From Candidatus Rhodoferax mariagerensis (GTDB lineage: Bacteria > Pseudomonadota > Gammaproteobacteria > Burkholderiales > Burkholderiaceae_C): a stretch of DNA of 64,000 nt. The DNA is taken from assembly GCA_016719055.1 (NCBI GenBank), contig JADKAW010000019.1, positions 4,998-68,997 of the forward strand, in the 5' to 3' direction. This document shows, one piece after another, positions 53,428-62,289 of this stretch (its first letter is position 1; every line of letters begins with the position of its first letter). The position numbers and the translations under genes are program-made. The notes beneath the pieces are model-generated. The model saw nothing but the letters and a program-made list of their open reading frames with translations, was not told the origin of the DNA and ran no database searches.

Positions 53428-55665
53428 TTATTTTCTGCGGGCCCAGCGCACCCCCGGCAAGTCTGCCACCAGGCCCAGCACCTTGTGCAGGCGGCCGGAA
53501 TCCGATACCTCGACGGTGAAGGTCATCCAGGCCACGTTCTTGATGGACTGGGTTTGCACGCCGGTCACGTTCATTTTTTCTTTGGTGAATACTTCAGAAA
53601 TGTCACGCAACAGTCCCTGCCGGTCTTGCGCCTGCACCGCCACATCGACCGGATAGACCGAGCCTGACGCAGCCTGCCCCACACCCCACTCCACATCAAT
53701 CAGCCTTTCACCATTTTTGGCCACCATTTCACGCAAATTGGAGCAATCGGTGCGGTGCACACTGACCCCCTTGCCGCGTGTGACAAAGCCACAAATGGTA
53801 TCGGGCGGTGCTGGTTTGCAGCACTTGGCCATTTGCGTCATGAGCGAATCGACCCCAACCACCAGCAAGCCACCCTTGCTGGGGTTGTCGCCCGTGCGCG
53901 GTTTGCGCAGCAGCGGGGCCTGCGCATCAAACTGCGGTACCTCGGGCGGGCGCAGCAACTGTTCGATCGTGCGTAATGAAAACTCTTCCTTACCCACGTC
54001 TTCAAACAGGGCATCGGCGTTGCTAAAACCCAGCTGTGTCGCCAGGTCATCGAGCTTGACGGCGGTTTTGCCCTCGCGCTGCAACAATCGCTCGACCGCC
54101 TCTCGGCCTTTGGCAATGGTCTCGGACATGGCCTGCGCGTTGAACCAGGCGCGTACCTTGGTTCTGGCCCGGTGGCTGACCAGGTAGCCCAGTTCGGGGT
54201 TAAGCCAGTCGCGCGACGGGCCGCCTTCCTTGGCAGTGGTCACTTCGACCGTCTGGCCATTTTTTAGCGGTGTGTGCAGCGGCACCATGGCCCCGTCCAC
54301 CCGCGCACCCCGGCAGCGGTGCCCCAGGCTGGTGTGCACGGTGTAGGCAAAATCGACCGCCGTGGCCCCTTGGGGCAGCTCCACAATGGCGGCGTCTGGC
54401 GTCAACACATAAATGCGATCTTCCAGCAGCGACTGCGCCTGCGGCTGCGCCCCCGACAAATCGCGCTCCCAGGCCAACAACTGGCGCAGCACGGCAATCT
54501 TGGCGTCGTAGGCACCGCTGGCCGACACACCGGCGTAGCCTTTGGCACCCGCTTCTTTGTAAGCCCAATGTGCCGCCACGCCATTTTCGGCATGGTCGTG
54601 CATGACCTGGGTGCGAATCTGGATCTCGGTGGGCTGGCCGCTGGCGTCGCGCACCACGGTGTGCAGCGACTGGTAGCCATTGCCTTTGGGCTTGGCAATG
54701 TAATCGTCAAACTCTTCGGCAATCGCGACGAAGCGGTCATGCACCCAGCCCAGGGCTGCGTAGCATTCAGGTACGCTGGCCACCACCACGCGCAGGGCGC
54801 GCACGTCGTACACCTTGTCAAACACCAGCGACTTGCCGCGCATTTTTTTGACAATGCTGTAGATGTGCTTGGGCCGCCCCGAGACCCGGGCCGTCATGCC
54901 CTGGGCATTCAGCTCGGCTTCAAGCTGGCTGCGCAGGCGCTCAACATTGGCTTCCCGCTCAACCCGCTTTTCGTCCAGCAAGCGCGCCACCTGCTTGTAG
55001 GTGGCCGGCTCCAGAAAACGAAACGCCAGGTCTTCCATTTCCCACTTGATTTCCCAGATACCCAGCCGGTTCGCCAGCGGCGCAAACACCTGCAGGGCCT
55101 CAGAGGCCAGACCGTCTGGCACCGGCAGCTTGGTGGCGGCAAAAAAGCGCAGGGTTTGCAGGCGCGAGGCCAGGCGCAGCATCACCACCCGCAAATCACG
55201 TGAAAACGCCAGCAGCATCTTGCGCACATTTTCGGTTTGCACGGCAGCGGCTTGCTGTGCCGCAGCAGAGTCCAGCACAACCGGGGTACGTGCCAGCCGG
55301 GCCAGGCGTGCCTGTCGTTGCACCCGCACCAGTTTGGCCGTTTCAACTGCCAGCTCGGCAAAATTGTCGCCAAACGCCTTGGCAATCACATCGTGCGGCT
55401 TGTTCAGATGGTCACAGGCATACACCAGATAACTCGCCGCCTGCATCGCCGCCGAGCCGCCAATGCTGGCAAGAATGCAGGCCATCGCATCGGCATGGGC
55501 CAAAATGCCCTCGCCCGTATCCAGCAGTTCACTCGCCAGCAACGGCTCGGCAAAAGCACGGGCGCGCGCCAAGGCATCGGTTTGTCCGGGAAAATCTGGG
55601 GCCGGGCGCAACAACACCACATTGGACCGATCAGTCGCGCCGGGTTGAACGGGGAGACTTTTCAT
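53428..55665 (-). CDS. relA: (p)ppGpp synthetase RelA
   Basis: This 745-residue stringent-response enzyme has, in order, an HD-type domain lacking the usual His-Asp pair (YLVYACDHLNKPHDVIAKAFG), the synthetase domain (RVSGRPKHIYSIVKKMRGK, YDVRALRVVV), a TGS domain (ALPQGATAVDFAYTVHTSLGHRC) and an ACT domain at the C-terminus. The missing hydrolase residues identify RelA, a synthetase, not a bifunctional SpoT. It makes (p)ppGpp on stalled ribosomes. Confidence 0.92.
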   Translation of the reverse strand: MKSLPVQPGATDRSNVVLLRPAPDFPGQTDALARARAFAEPLLASELLDTGEGILAHADAMACILASIGGSAAMQAASYLVYACDHLNKPHDVIAKAFGDNFAELAVETAKLVRVQRQARLARLARTPVVLDSAAAQQAAAVQTENVRKMLLAFSRDLRVVMLRLASRLQTLRFFAATKLPVPDGLASEALQVFAPLANRLGIWEIKWEMEDLAFRFLEPATYKQVARLLDEKRVEREANVERLRSQLEAELNAQGMTARVSGRPKHIYSIVKKMRGKSLVFDKVYDVRALRVVVASVPECYAALGWVHDRFVAIAEEFDDYIAKPKGNGYQSLHTVVRDASGQPTEIQIRTQVMHDHAENGVAAHWAYKEAGAKGYAGVSASGAYDAKIAVLRQLLAWERDLSGAQPQAQSLLEDRIYVLTPDAAIVELPQGATAVDFAYTVHTSLGHRCRGARVDGAMVPLHTPLKNGQTVEVTTAKEGGPSRDWLNPELGYLVSHRARTKVRAWFNAQAMSETIAKGREAVERLLQREGKTAVKLDDLATQLGFSNADALFEDVGKEEFSLRTIEQLLRPPEVPQFDAQAPLLRKPRTGDNPSKGGLLVVGVDSLMTQMAKCCKPAPPDTICGFVTRGKGVSVHRTDCSNLREMVAKNGERLIDVEWGVGQAASGSVYPVDVAVQAQDRQGLLRDISEVFTKEKMNVTGVQTQSIKNVAWMTFTVEVSDSGRLHKVLGLVADLPGVRWARRK

Positions 55666-55682
55666 TGGCGCTCAACCCGACC

Positions 55683-56579
55683 TTAGTCCAGCAGGAACGA
55701 CACCACCGCCTGCTGCTGGTCTGGCGCGATCAGGGTGGGTGCGTGGCCGACCCCGGCGAACTCAAGCAAACGCGCGCGAGGACCGCGTTGTGTCATGGCC
55801 AGCGCGGTGGCGCTGGTCAGCAAATCGGAATCTGCGCCACGCAGCAGCAGGGTTTGCGCCTTGATCTGGTCATAGGCTTGCCACAGCAGTGCTTCGCCCT
55901 CGCTGGACGAGGCTTCTGTGATCGACTCAAACGGTTTGGCAATGCTGGGGTCGTAATGCAGCGTCAGTCGGCCGCTGCCGTCTGCCAGGGGTTTGAGCAT
56001 GGGGCGGGTCAACGCCAGCCACTGCTGTGGTGTGTGCGGGCCAAAAGTGCTGGAAACCTGCCACAGTACCTCGGCGGCGCGCTGCTCGGATTCAAAAACC
56101 GCCAGTTTTCCCAGGTACTGGCCAATGCGCTGCAGGGCCTGCCAGGCCAGCACCGGGCCGACGTCATTGAGCACCAGCCGACGAATGCGGGCACACGCCG
56201 GCAACTCGGGCTGGCTGGCCACCACCATGCCTATCAGTCCACCCATGCTGGTGCCAACCCAGTCCAGCGTGCTGGCTTGCAACTGGTTCATCAACACCAG
56301 CATGTCCGCGGCATAACACCCAATCTGGTAGCCCTGCGGGTCTTTCAGCCAGTCGCTGCGACCGCGCCCGACCACATCCGGGCACACCACCCGCACTTCG
56401 CCGCTGGCAGCGGCACACAGGGCCTGGGCAATGGCGTCAAAGTCCCGCCCCTGGCGTGTCAGACCATGCACACACAGCACCACGTGGGGGCTGTCGGGCT
56501 TGCCCCACTGCCAATAGGCCATGCGGTGGCCTCCGTGGGCATCAGGACAGGTTACAAACTGCAAGGTGGGATCAGACAT
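55683..56579 (-). CDS. Alpha/beta hydrolase
   Basis: This 298-residue alpha/beta-fold hydrolase has the oxyanion-loop VLCVHGLTRQGRDFDAIA, the nucleophile elbow GTSMGGLIGM and a late His region (GVGHAPTLIAPDQ). The substrate is unknown. The gene lies 17 bases before relA in the same direction and may share its transcript. Confidence 0.88.
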   Translation of the reverse strand: MSDPTLQFVTCPDAHGGHRMAYWQWGKPDSPHVVLCVHGLTRQGRDFDAIAQALCAAASGEVRVVCPDVVGRGRSDWLKDPQGYQIGCYAADMLVLMNQLQASTLDWVGTSMGGLIGMVVASQPELPACARIRRLVLNDVGPVLAWQALQRIGQYLGKLAVFESEQRAAEVLWQVSSTFGPHTPQQWLALTRPMLKPLADGSGRLTLHYDPSIAKPFESITEASSSEGEALLWQAYDQIKAQTLLLRGADSDLLTSATALAMTQRGPRARLLEFAGVGHAPTLIAPDQQQAVVSFLLD

Positions 56580-56678
56580 GGGGGATTAGGATTGGATAAT
56601 GGCGTCATCCTAATTCAAAGTCGCACGCCGCCCGGGCGCAAAACCCCGTCAACCACTAATATTTTCTGGAGAAGCCCC

Positions 56679-57449
56679 ATGCTAAAAGGAAAAACAGCAC
56701 TCGTGACCGGATCCACCAGCGGTATCGGGCTGGGCATTGCCAAAGCCCTGGCAGCCCAAGGTGCCAACATCGTACTCAATGGTTTTGGTGACGTGGACGG
56801 CCCCCGCGCTGAGGTAGCGGCGCTGGGTGTGGCGGTGGACTACCATGGTGCCGACATGAGCCAACCGGCCGACATTGCCGACATGATGAGTTACGCCGCC
56901 AGCCGCTTTGGCCGAGTTGACATTCTGGTCAACAATGCCGGCATCCAGCATGTGGCGCGTATTGAAAACTTTGCCCCCGAGCGCTGGGACGCCATCATCG
57001 CCATCAACCTGAGCAGCGCCTTTCATGCCACGCGCCTTGCCTTGCGGCCCATGCAGGCGGCTGGCTGGGGCCGCATCATCAATGTGGCGTCCATTCACGG
57101 CCTGGTGGCATCCAGCGAAAAGGCTGCCTATGTGGCGGCCAAACACGGCGTGGTCGGGCTGACCAAGGTCACCGCGCTGGAAAACGCCACCACCGGCATC
57201 ACCTGCAACGCCATTTGCCCGGGCTGGGTGCTGACACCGCTGGTACAAAAACAGGTCGATGCCAAGGCCGCAGCGCTGGGCATCAGCAATGAGCAGGCGA
57301 CAAAACTTTTGTTGGGTGAAAAAGAGCCGTCGATGCAGTTCACCACGGCCGAAGAGCTAGGTGCGCTTGCGGTGTTTTTCTGTTCGCCAGCCGGCAACAA
57401 TGTGCGCGGCGTGGCCTGGAACATGGATGGCGGCTGGACTGCACAGTGA
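56679..57449 (+). CDS. 3-hydroxybutyrate dehydrogenase
   Basis: This 256-residue NAD-dependent short-chain dehydrogenase oxidises (R)-3-hydroxybutyrate, the product of PHB breakdown. It has TGSTSGIGLGIAKAL, NNAGIQHVARIENF (typical of this enzyme), Ser in NVASIHGLVAS and the catalytic YVAAKHG. The ATG at 56679, with TGGAGAAG upstream, is chosen; the open frame extends far upstream through relA on the other strand and is a shadow. It completes PHB re-use with the phaB and phaC genes here. Confidence 0.94.
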   Translation: MLKGKTALVTGSTSGIGLGIAKALAAQGANIVLNGFGDVDGPRAEVAALGVAVDYHGADMSQPADIADMMSYAASRFGRVDILVNNAGIQHVARIENFAPERWDAIIAINLSSAFHATRLALRPMQAAGWGRIINVASIHGLVASSEKAAYVAAKHGVVGLTKVTALENATTGITCNAICPGWVLTPLVQKQVDAKAAALGISNEQATKLLLGEKEPSMQFTTAEELGALAVFFCSPAGNNVRGVAWNMDGGWTAQ

Positions 57450-57485
57450 CGGCGCACACTGAATCTGGCATGTCGAATGGCGCGG

Positions 57486-57875
57486 CTAGTCACCCGTCAG
57501 CAGCCTGAGTGCATCTTCCACACGTTTCATATGGCTGCGAGACAGCGCTGCCAGTGGCTTGTCGCCCAGCAAGCGCTGGTTGGAGATGGTGCGAATCTGG
57601 TCAACCAGCAAATCCGTTTCTTGGGTCATGTCGCCCAGCTTGCCCACCGATACCCGCAACGGGTAGCCATCGCCTTGCGCGTCACGGTACACCTGGTTGG
57701 TGCCAGGGATGACGATCGTGGTGGCGTGGCCCGCCTGGTTCAGGATGTTCGTCTGAATCACCAGCGCCGGAAGCCCCCGCTTGCCAGGCTCTTCTTTGTG
57801 GGCTTGGGGCTCAAAGTCAACCTCCCAGACTTGGCCGCGCTTAAGCCGGATCAAGGCCGTCTCCAACGCTGCCAT
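57486..57875 (-). CDS. PemK/MazF-family toxin
   Basis: This 129-residue protein has the family pattern LKRGQVWEVDFEP, KRGLPALVIQTNILNQ and TTIVIPGTNQ, ending with a regulator-like helix. Such toxins cut mRNA at short sequences. It overlaps the antitoxin gene by 35 bases. The first Met at 57875 is used; a start further in is possible. Confidence 0.85.
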   Translation of the reverse strand: MAALETALIRLKRGQVWEVDFEPQAHKEEPGKRGLPALVIQTNILNQAGHATTIVIPGTNQVYRDAQGDGYPLRVSVGKLGDMTQETDLLVDQIRTISNQRLLGDKPLAALSRSHMKRVEDALRLLTGD

Positions 57876-58077
57876 CCATGGCCAGGTTGTCGCCGAGATG
57901 CTGCGCGGACAACTGCCGAGATAAAAAAATCATGCGATCTTTCATTGCACGTTCGTTCTTCTCGCGCACAGCTTCGCGCACGTAATCAGACGCAGACATG
58001 CTCAGCGCTTGGGCCAAGGCCTTGGTCTGCTGCGCAAAATCAGCCGGAGCACGAAAAGAAAGAGTGGTGGGGTTCAT
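57841..58077 (-). CDS. Antitoxin of the PemK/MazF pair
   Basis: This 78-residue protein opens MNPTTLSFRAPADFAQQTKA and carries SMSASDYVREAVREKNERAM, a ribbon-helix-helix-like pattern that suits an autoregulatory antitoxin. The C-terminal part presumably binds the toxin encoded in the overlapping gene. Confidence 0.8.
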   Translation of the reverse strand: MNPTTLSFRAPADFAQQTKALAQALSMSASDYVREAVREKNERAMKDRMIFLSRQLSAQHLGDNLAMDGSVGDGLDPA

Positions 58078-58174
58078 GATTGCACGTCAAATTTGTATCA
58101 CGATATTGTAATAATTGATTGAGTTACAAACCGGTTTACATCGATACTGGCCGACCCAACCAATTGCTAGCCCT

Positions 58175-58702
58175 TCAACCTGCCGACCAGCCAAGTCTGC
58201 ACCACATGTGCGACTTGGCGACAAACCCGCCAGCCACCGCCACGGCAAATGGTTCCAGGCCAAATTCGACAAAACCGTGGCGCTCATACAGCGCCTGCGC
58301 CGATCGGTTTCCCTGGGTCACCGTCAGCTGAACGATCTGCACTTGGGCTTGTGTGCGCGCATGCTGCAGGGCCGCCGCCAGCAGTTCGCCACCAAGCCCG
58401 CGCTGGCGAAATTCGGGGGTCACAAACATGCCAAACAAGTGGGCCTTGTGCCTGACCTTTTCGCGCTTGTCAAACGACAAGCCCACGACGCCGGCCAATG
58501 CGTCACCCGCAGCAACACCCCAGACCCGTTCATTGGCGTCCGGTGCGCCACTCAGGCGCTGTTTCCACCAGCCAAGCGCCAACCCTGTGCGATCAGCCAC
58601 ACTGGAGGTGAACGCGTCCGGGCAATCGGCATAGGCTTGCAGCATCAGTGCACGGTACTGCGCAGCATGGGCAGACGTCAAAAGGATCGGCAGCAAGGCC
58701 AT
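58175..58702 (-). CDS. GNAT-family N-acetyltransferase
   Basis: This 175-residue acetyltransferase has the acetyl-CoA motif GMFVTPEFRQRGLGGELLAAAL and LYERHGFVEFGLEPFAV at the C-terminus. The start at 58702 (MALLPILLTSAHAAQYRALM) is preferred over a frame extended through a repeat. The acceptor is unknown. Confidence 0.86.
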   Translation of the reverse strand: MALLPILLTSAHAAQYRALMLQAYADCPDAFTSSVADRTGLALGWWKQRLSGAPDANERVWGVAAGDALAGVVGLSFDKREKVRHKAHLFGMFVTPEFRQRGLGGELLAAALQHARTQAQVQIVQLTVTQGNRSAQALYERHGFVEFGLEPFAVAVAGGFVAKSHMWCRLGWSAG

Positions 58703-58719
58703 AGTTGCTCCCGATTCAA

Positions 58720-58749
58720 TAGTGATTGCCGCAGTACCCATAAGGGCTA
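58720..58749 (+). repeat. 30-bp core repeat, copy 10
   Basis: TAGT-N20-GGGCTA, one base from the usual left end. It lies upstream of the GNAT gene, near the 3' end of the kinase gene. Confidence 0.6.
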
Positions 58750-58771
58750 GATGCCAAAAAGCTTTGCAACA

Positions 58772-61231
58772 TCAGGTGGACTGCCGAAACGCCATGACGG
58801 CCTGGTTACGCAGGGTGCGCAGCAGCGCCAGCTCTTTGTCGTCCACCTTCAGCCCACCAAGCTCCATTTTGTCGGCGTAGATCAGGCCAAAGGGTCGCCC
58901 TTTAAGCAACAAGGGCAGAATCAAAAAAGTGGGTGCGTTGTAGGTTTTGCGGTACCAGGCCGGCAGGCGCTCGACAATGCGCGGGTCGCTGGCGTCGCTG
59001 ATCAGTGTGTCGGCACCCTTGCTGCAGATGGTCGCAAACAGGTCGGGCACACCGGGCGCGTTCATCGGCACGCTGAATGACTTGACCACACCTTCCACGC
59101 CAGCCCCCAGCCCAAAGCGGCCGGTCAGCGTGTCGGTCTTGGGATCGCGCATGCAAAAAATAATGCGGTGAAACTCTAGCGCCCGAAACATCGCCTCAAG
59201 AATCATGCGCAGCACATCGCTGAGCTTGAACTCTTCAACCATGGCGTTGGTGATGTCCTGCACCCCGGCGGCCAGCGTTTGGGCCACCTGGTCGGTTTTG
59301 ACCGGCTCAGCAGTGGCAGCTTTTGGCGCAATGACCTGTGTGGCTTGCAGTTCGGTAGAGGCCAGCGCGTCATGGTCTTTGGCCTCGTACTCAACATGCA
59401 GCACGGTGGCGTCAGCGCTGCCTTTGAGCAGATAAGCCGCCAATGAGTCAGTTCGCACCGTCAGGTCCATGGCTTGCGCCAGCTCGACCAGTTTCTTGCG
59501 CGCAGAGGTGGTAGCGGCCTGAATCTGCGCGCTGGACTGGCCCAGTGATTTGCCAAAACTTCTGGCAATCTGCCCGAGTCGATTGTCCACCTCGGCCTCG
59601 TCGGCGCAGAGCATGGCGTTGGCCATTTCGTTGGCCGCACGCGAACTCCAGCGCAAGCGGTCGATCGCGTCCACCGGCACACGGTTTGGCGGTTCACCAG
59701 CGGGGCGCCGCATACAGCGCTGAATACTTTCTGGCAAGCCCCAGGCCTTGGAAACCCCCAAACCCAGCGCTTCAAAACTCATACCCAGCACCCGGATGGA
59801 CGCGGCCTCTTCCGGCACAGGATCGCGCGGGGAAGTGACCAGGCTGCGGATGCTGGCCGCCTCCTCGGGAAAGTAGAACTGCGACAGCATGCGGCCCAGA
59901 TTTTGAAAAAGCGCACCAATAAAGGCCTCTTCACCCTCGCTGGTGCTCATGCCCAGCTCCGAGGCAATGCTGCCAGCCATCAGGGCACGCAAAAACTCTT
60001 CCTTGAGCAAATGGGCGTTGTTTTTGTCCTGCATGTGCTCCAGCAGCACCAGGCTCAGGGCCATGTTACGAATACCATTAAAACCAACCAGGCTGACCGC
60101 GCGTGACACCGTGCCGATACTGCTGCCACGGGCATAGTGCGCACTGTTGACCAGCCGCAGCAGCTTGTTGGTCAGCGCCACGTCTTTCAGGATTTCGTTG
60201 GTCACACTGCTGATGCTTTCCTTGTCGGACGAGGCCATGCTTTGAATGCGACCGATCGACTCTGACAGCGCCGGAAAATCACTTTTGTTACGCATGCGGC
60301 GCAACAAAAACTCAAGCGTGCTGTTTTTAGCACCGCTGGTCACCGCATCTTCTTGTTTGCCGCCGCCCCAATCGCTCAGGGCGTCCAGAAACATCTGGGC
60401 GCTTGGGTAGCGCTGCTGGGGGTCAAAGGCGGTGGCACGCAGCAAAATGGCACGCATCGCGTCATCGAGCCGCTCCTGCAGGTCAGCCGGCAGTTGCAGC
60501 GGCTCGCTGGCGGCTTTTTTCAAAGCCATGTTAAGGTCAGTGCCACCGCGCAGCGCCTTGCCACGCAGCAGCTCTGCCAGCATCAAACCTACGCCGTAAA
60601 TGTCCATTTGTGGTGATACTGCTTCGCCGCGCACGGCCTCGGGGGCCATATAGGCCGGGCTGCCTGCCACATCCACGGTGCCCACCTGCGCCCCTTTAAA
60701 GCGCGCGGCAATGCCAAAGTCCATCACTCGGGCCTTGCCATTGGCGTCAATCAACACATTGGAGGGTTTCAAGTCGCGGTGCACCACGCCAGCACCATGG
60801 GCCGCGACCAGCGCGCCCAGCACATCCTGCATCAACGCAACAGCCTGCGCCGGGGGCATGGCACCTTGCCCGGCCAGTTGTTGCGACAAGGTTTGTCCTG
60901 GCACATATTCAAACACCAGGTAGGGCTGCTGGTCCTGCACATCGGCCTCAAACACCGGCACGATATTGGGGTGGGTCAGGCGGCTGACGCTGCGGGCCTC
61001 TTGCAGCCACTGGCTGACAGCCGAGGCATTGGCCTCTTGCACCGTCAGCATGATTTTGATCGCCACTTCACGTTCAAGCCTTGGGTCAAACGCCAGCCAG
61101 ACCTTGGCCTGCGCGCCCTGCCCCAACAATCGCTTGAGTTGAAAGCGCCCCAGCATGGTGGGCTCTGCCGGGGCCGCCGGTATGGAGCCAACCATGCGCT
61201 TGACCGTCGAAAAAGGAGAAAAATCAACCAA
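58772..61231 (-). CDS. Ser/Thr protein kinase fused to HDOD and GAF domains
   Basis: This 819-residue protein combines three modules. Residues about 28-290 are a eukaryotic-type kinase (LGQGAQAKVWLAFD, AIKIM, HRDLKPSNVLID, MDFGIA). Residues about 310-530 are an HDOD domain (LLRRMRNKSDFPALSESIGRIQSM, LLRLVNSAHYARGSS), usually a signalling or binding module. The C-terminal 150 or so residues are GAF-like (HRIIFCMRDPKTDTLTGRFGLGAGVEG). No membrane helix is seen, so it is cytoplasmic. Its targets are unknown. A TTG start at 61231 and an ATG at 61195 are both possible. Confidence 0.9.
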   Translation of the reverse strand: MVDFSPFSTVKRMVGSIPAAPAEPTMLGRFQLKRLLGQGAQAKVWLAFDPRLEREVAIKIMLTVQEANASAVSQWLQEARSVSRLTHPNIVPVFEADVQDQQPYLVFEYVPGQTLSQQLAGQGAMPPAQAVALMQDVLGALVAAHGAGVVHRDLKPSNVLIDANGKARVMDFGIAARFKGAQVGTVDVAGSPAYMAPEAVRGEAVSPQMDIYGVGLMLAELLRGKALRGGTDLNMALKKAASEPLQLPADLQERLDDAMRAILLRATAFDPQQRYPSAQMFLDALSDWGGGKQEDAVTSGAKNSTLEFLLRRMRNKSDFPALSESIGRIQSMASSDKESISSVTNEILKDVALTNKLLRLVNSAHYARGSSIGTVSRAVSLVGFNGIRNMALSLVLLEHMQDKNNAHLLKEEFLRALMAGSIASELGMSTSEGEEAFIGALFQNLGRMLSQFYFPEEAASIRSLVTSPRDPVPEEAASIRVLGMSFEALGLGVSKAWGLPESIQRCMRRPAGEPPNRVPVDAIDRLRWSSRAANEMANAMLCADEAEVDNRLGQIARSFGKSLGQSSAQIQAATTSARKKLVELAQAMDLTVRTDSLAAYLLKGSADATVLHVEYEAKDHDALASTELQATQVIAPKAATAEPVKTDQVAQTLAAGVQDITNAMVEEFKLSDVLRMILEAMFRALEFHRIIFCMRDPKTDTLTGRFGLGAGVEGVVKSFSVPMNAPGVPDLFATICSKGADTLISDASDPRIVERLPAWYRKTYNAPTFLILPLLLKGRPFGLIYADKMELGGLKVDDKELALLRTLRNQAVMAFRQST

Positions 61232-61277
61232 GATAAGCTCTCATTCCGATTGAAAAAATACCAGTTAAAACCGCTCC

Positions 61278-61307
61278 TATCGCACCCGGGCAGAGCGTCA
61301 GGCGCTA
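61278..61307 (-). repeat. Degenerate 30-bp core repeat
   Basis: On the minus strand it begins TAGCGCCTGA and its right end is offset by one base relative to the others (GCGATAGGAGCG). It resembles copy 8 and probably belongs to the same family. Confidence 0.4.
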
Positions 61308-61431
61308 TTAAAAAGCAAGCGTACCTCAAAATGCCTTCAAATGCTGGCCAAGCCGGCACAAGCCAGGCATTTATTGGCCCCGGGCTGGCAACAACGCGCT
61401 GGCGACCGCTGGGTCGATGTGCCGGGAAAAA

Positions 61432-61554
61432 ACATTGGACGGCGATTTATCAACGCAAAGAAATTTGTAACAGCTTGTCAAAAACCTTGAAAAAAGTCCG
61501 TCCAACCCGACCAGTCCAAGCAAAATAGCTTTTGTTACAAATTTCATCCAATGT
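61432..61554. promoter_or_regulatory. Long-range nested inverted repeat before the OmpR-type gene
   Basis: GAAATTTGTAACA (61460-61472) and TGTTACAAATTTC (61533-61545) are perfect 13-bp inverted repeats. Outside them ACATTGGA (61432-61439) and TCCAATGT (61547-61554) also pair. The right arms end just before the ATG at 61558. They could be paired regulator sites (the TGTAAC core suits OmpR-type proteins) or an mRNA structure around the start codon. Confidence 0.6.
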
Positions 61555-61557
61555 AGT

Positions 61558-62289
61558 ATGGCCGCAATTTCCGAACGTGTTGACAAAATTCTGATTGTTG
61601 ATGACGACGCCCGCATCCGCGACCTGTTGCGGCGTTATCTGGCGCAGCAGGGCTTTGATGTGGTGCTGGCGGAAGACGGCAAGGCCATGACCCGATTGCT
61701 GCAGCGTGAGTCGGTCGACCTGATTGTGCTTGACCTGATGATGCCAGGCGACGATGGCCTGACCCTGTGCCGGCGCCTGCGCGAGGCCAAAGACCAAACA
61801 CCGGTGATCATGCTGACTGCCAAGGGCGAGGACATCGACCGTATCGTCGGACTAGAAGTGGGTGCCGATGACTACCTGGGCAAGCCGTTTAACCCGCGCG
61901 AGCTGCTGGCACGCATCAACGCCGTGTTGCGCCGGCGCCCCACCACCGAGGCACCCGGCTCCCCATCGAGCGACAAGGAAATAGCCAGCTTTGGCCCATT
62001 CAGTTTTGACATGGGCGCGCGCATTTTGCGCCGGGGTGACGAGGAACTGACACTGACCACCGGCGAATTTGCCATGCTCAAGGCCCTAGTGCGCCACCCG
62101 AGACAGCCGCTGTCGCGCGAAAAGCTGGCGCAACTGGCGCGCGGGCGCGGTTTTGAGCCGTTTGACCGCAGTCTGGACGTGCAGGTATCGCGCCTGCGCA
62201 AGCTGATCGAAACCGATGCCACGGCACCCCGTTATATCCAGACCGTCTGGGGAATTGGTTACGTGTTTGTGCCCGATGGCAATGAATGA
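61558..62289 (+). CDS. ompR: OmpR-family response regulator
   Basis: This 243-residue regulator has a receiver domain (ILIVDDDARIRDLLRRYL, phosphorylated Asp in VLDLMMPGDDG, Lys in YLGKPFNPREL) and an OmpR/PhoB winged-helix domain (LTTGEFAMLKALVRHP, RGRGFEPFDRSLDVQVSRLR). The sequence fits the RisA/OmpR type paired with an EnvZ/RisS-type kinase in betaproteobacteria. The stop overlaps the start of the kinase gene. Confidence 0.93.
   Translation: MAAISERVDKILIVDDDARIRDLLRRYLAQQGFDVVLAEDGKAMTRLLQRESVDLIVLDLMMPGDDGLTLCRRLREAKDQTPVIMLTAKGEDIDRIVGLEVGADDYLGKPFNPRELLARINAVLRRRPTTEAPGSPSSDKEIASFGPFSFDMGARILRRGDEELTLTTGEFAMLKALVRHPRQPLSREKLAQLARGRGFEPFDRSLDVQVSRLRKLIETDATAPRYIQTVWGIGYVFVPDGNE

Noticed and set aside
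55200..57449. A 749-codon open frame running through relA and a hydrolase into the hydroxybutyrate dehydrogenase gene
   Set aside because: The first 490 codons lie opposite relA and the hydrolase and show no family resemblance. Only the last 256 are a known enzyme, so the extension is a shadow of GC-rich genes.
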